Shown here: one piece after another, positions 13,312 to 13,920 of the stretch | Numbering within the stretch: the first letter of the stretch is position 1 | Layout: every line of letters starts with the position of its first letter | The notes under the pieces: model-generated | What the model was told of the DNA's origin: nothing | Databases searched by the model: none | Seen by the model: the letters and a program-made list of their open reading frames with translations, nothing else | Position numbers and translations under genes: made by a program | Source: Oscillospiraceae bacterium | GTDB taxonomy: Bacteria; Bacillota_A; Clostridia; Oscillospirales; Oscillospiraceae | DNA: 13,920 nucleotides | NCBI GenBank assembly: GCA_902789835.1 | Contig: CADAPN010000040.1 | Span: 1-13,920 of the forward strand | Reading direction: 5' to 3'

Positions 13312-13911
13312 TTAACTTTCCACCGGGATCAGTACAGCCCGGCACGGCGATCCGTCAGCGCCGGCCAGATTCAGCGGCAGCGCGCTTAAATAATAGACTC
13401 CCTCTGAAACCCGGGCCAGACGGATCCCTTCGAGCAGCACAACGCCGGCTCCCAAAAGAATAAGATGTACTTCCATCGGCGCATCTTCAGGGCCGACCGT
13501 CTGGGATTCATTCCCCAGGAGGCGAATCCCTTTCGAGGCAAATACTTTTGCCGCTTCCGAAGAGACGACGGCGGCGCCCTTTATCAGAATTCTCTTTGCG
13601 GCTTCCGGGTTCTGTCCGCTCGCTTTTTCAAGTATTCTGTCGGCATCTTCACCGGAGACGATCCCCCGGTGCTCTGCGACATAAGCCAGTCCTACGAAGG
13701 TATCTAAGCTTATGGCGTCGATGGATTTTCCGCCTTTGACGAAATGAAACGGCGCATCCACATGTGTGCCGTTATGAGCGCACATACGGAAGGCTGTCAG
13801 GTTACACAAGTCACCATTTTCCAGAGAACTGAGCAGCTTTTTTTCCGGCGCCGGGTCGCCGGGAAATACCTGGCAGCCGAAAACTTCCTGTGAAATATCA
13901 TAGATTTTCAT
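13312..13911 (-). CDS. Cyclase-family metal-dependent hydrolase (kynurenine-formamidase-like)
   Basis: The 199-residue protein has the defining motif of the family (Pfam Cyclase, PF04199): CAHNGTHVDAPFHF, with H46, H50, D52 and H56 as likely metal ligands. The C-terminal LEGIRLARVSEGVYYLSALPLNLAGADGSPCRAVLIP is also typical. Members include bacterial kynurenine formamidase (KynB) and isatin hydrolase, cytoplasmic enzymes that hydrolyse amide or ring bonds. No other tryptophan-breakdown gene is in view, so the substrate is open. Full length matches the family. The ATG lies only 9 bases from the right edge, so its ribosome binding site and promoter are mostly outside the window. The small lipoprotein gene follows after 28 bp. 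Confidence 0.86.
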   Translation of the reverse strand: MKIYDISQEVFGCQVFPGDPAPEKKLLSSLENGDLCNLTAFRMCAHNGTHVDAPFHFVKGGKSIDAISLDTFVGLAYVAEHRGIVSGEDADRILEKASGQNPEAAKRILIKGAAVVSSEAAKVFASKGIRLLGNESQTVGPEDAPMEVHLILLGAGVVLLEGIRLARVSEGVYYLSALPLNLAGADGSPCRAVLIPVES

Positions 13912-13920
13912 GGTCTGTTC

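Overview
The window looks like a chromosomal segment of a Gram-positive, anaerobic Clostridia-type bacterium, plausibly of the Oscillospiraceae/Ruminococcaceae kind. The evidence is the strong GGAGG ribosome binding sites, sigma-A-type promoters (TTGACA-N17-TATATT), U-tract terminators, a lipobox lipoprotein, LysM cell-wall modules, a large ferredoxin/FAD oxidoreductase typical of strict anaerobes, and a moderately high GC content judged by eye. Taxonomy is inference. No transposases, tRNAs, rRNAs or CRISPR arrays were seen, and no gene-free gap exceeds about 220 bp.

Layout. Positions 1-691 (minus) hold the end of a ribosomal operon: promoter, a structured leader, rplU (L21) and the start of rpmA (L27, running off the left edge). 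Positions 711-3486 (minus) hold one 869-residue GltD/NfnB-like FAD and iron-sulfur oxidoreductase with its own promoter and a hairpin-rich leader. Positions 3542-8160 (minus) form a six-gene operon driven by one good promoter: two stand-alone cyclic-nucleotide-binding proteins, a metallo-beta-lactamase-fold hydrolase, a class III nucleotidyl cyclase, an exported metallophosphoesterase and a cytidylate-kinase-like protein. The middle genes overlap by ATGA, so they are probably translationally coupled. Positions 8213-8580 (minus) hold a small LysM protein with a double-glycine leader. Positions 8619-11513 (minus) hold a STAS-kinase fusion followed by cardiolipin synthase. Reading the other way from a divergent promoter region, positions 11532-12867 (plus) hold a Bax-inhibitor-1/YccA membrane protein and a second double-glycine LysM protein. 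A strong terminator separates these from a convergent pair (minus): a cyclase-family (KynB-like) hydrolase at 13312-13911 and a small lipoprotein at 12882-13283.

Two things stand out. First, the six-gene operon carries candidates for making (cyclase), destroying (MBL hydrolase) and sensing (two cNMP-binding domain proteins without a DNA-binding domain) a cyclic nucleotide. The cyclase lacks the usual base-recognition lysine, so its product is open. Second, the two LysM microproteins are close paralogues (about 45 of 68 aligned residues identical from the SGG motif onward, without gaps). Each starts with a 15-16 residue leader ending in Gly-Gly, the signal used by bacteriocin-type peptidase-containing ABC exporters. 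They look like small cell-wall-binding proteins exported by the bacteriocin route. Their neighbours (cardiolipin synthase, a STAS-kinase regulator, a Bax-inhibitor membrane protein) suggest an envelope-related function for this half of the window, but that link is inference.
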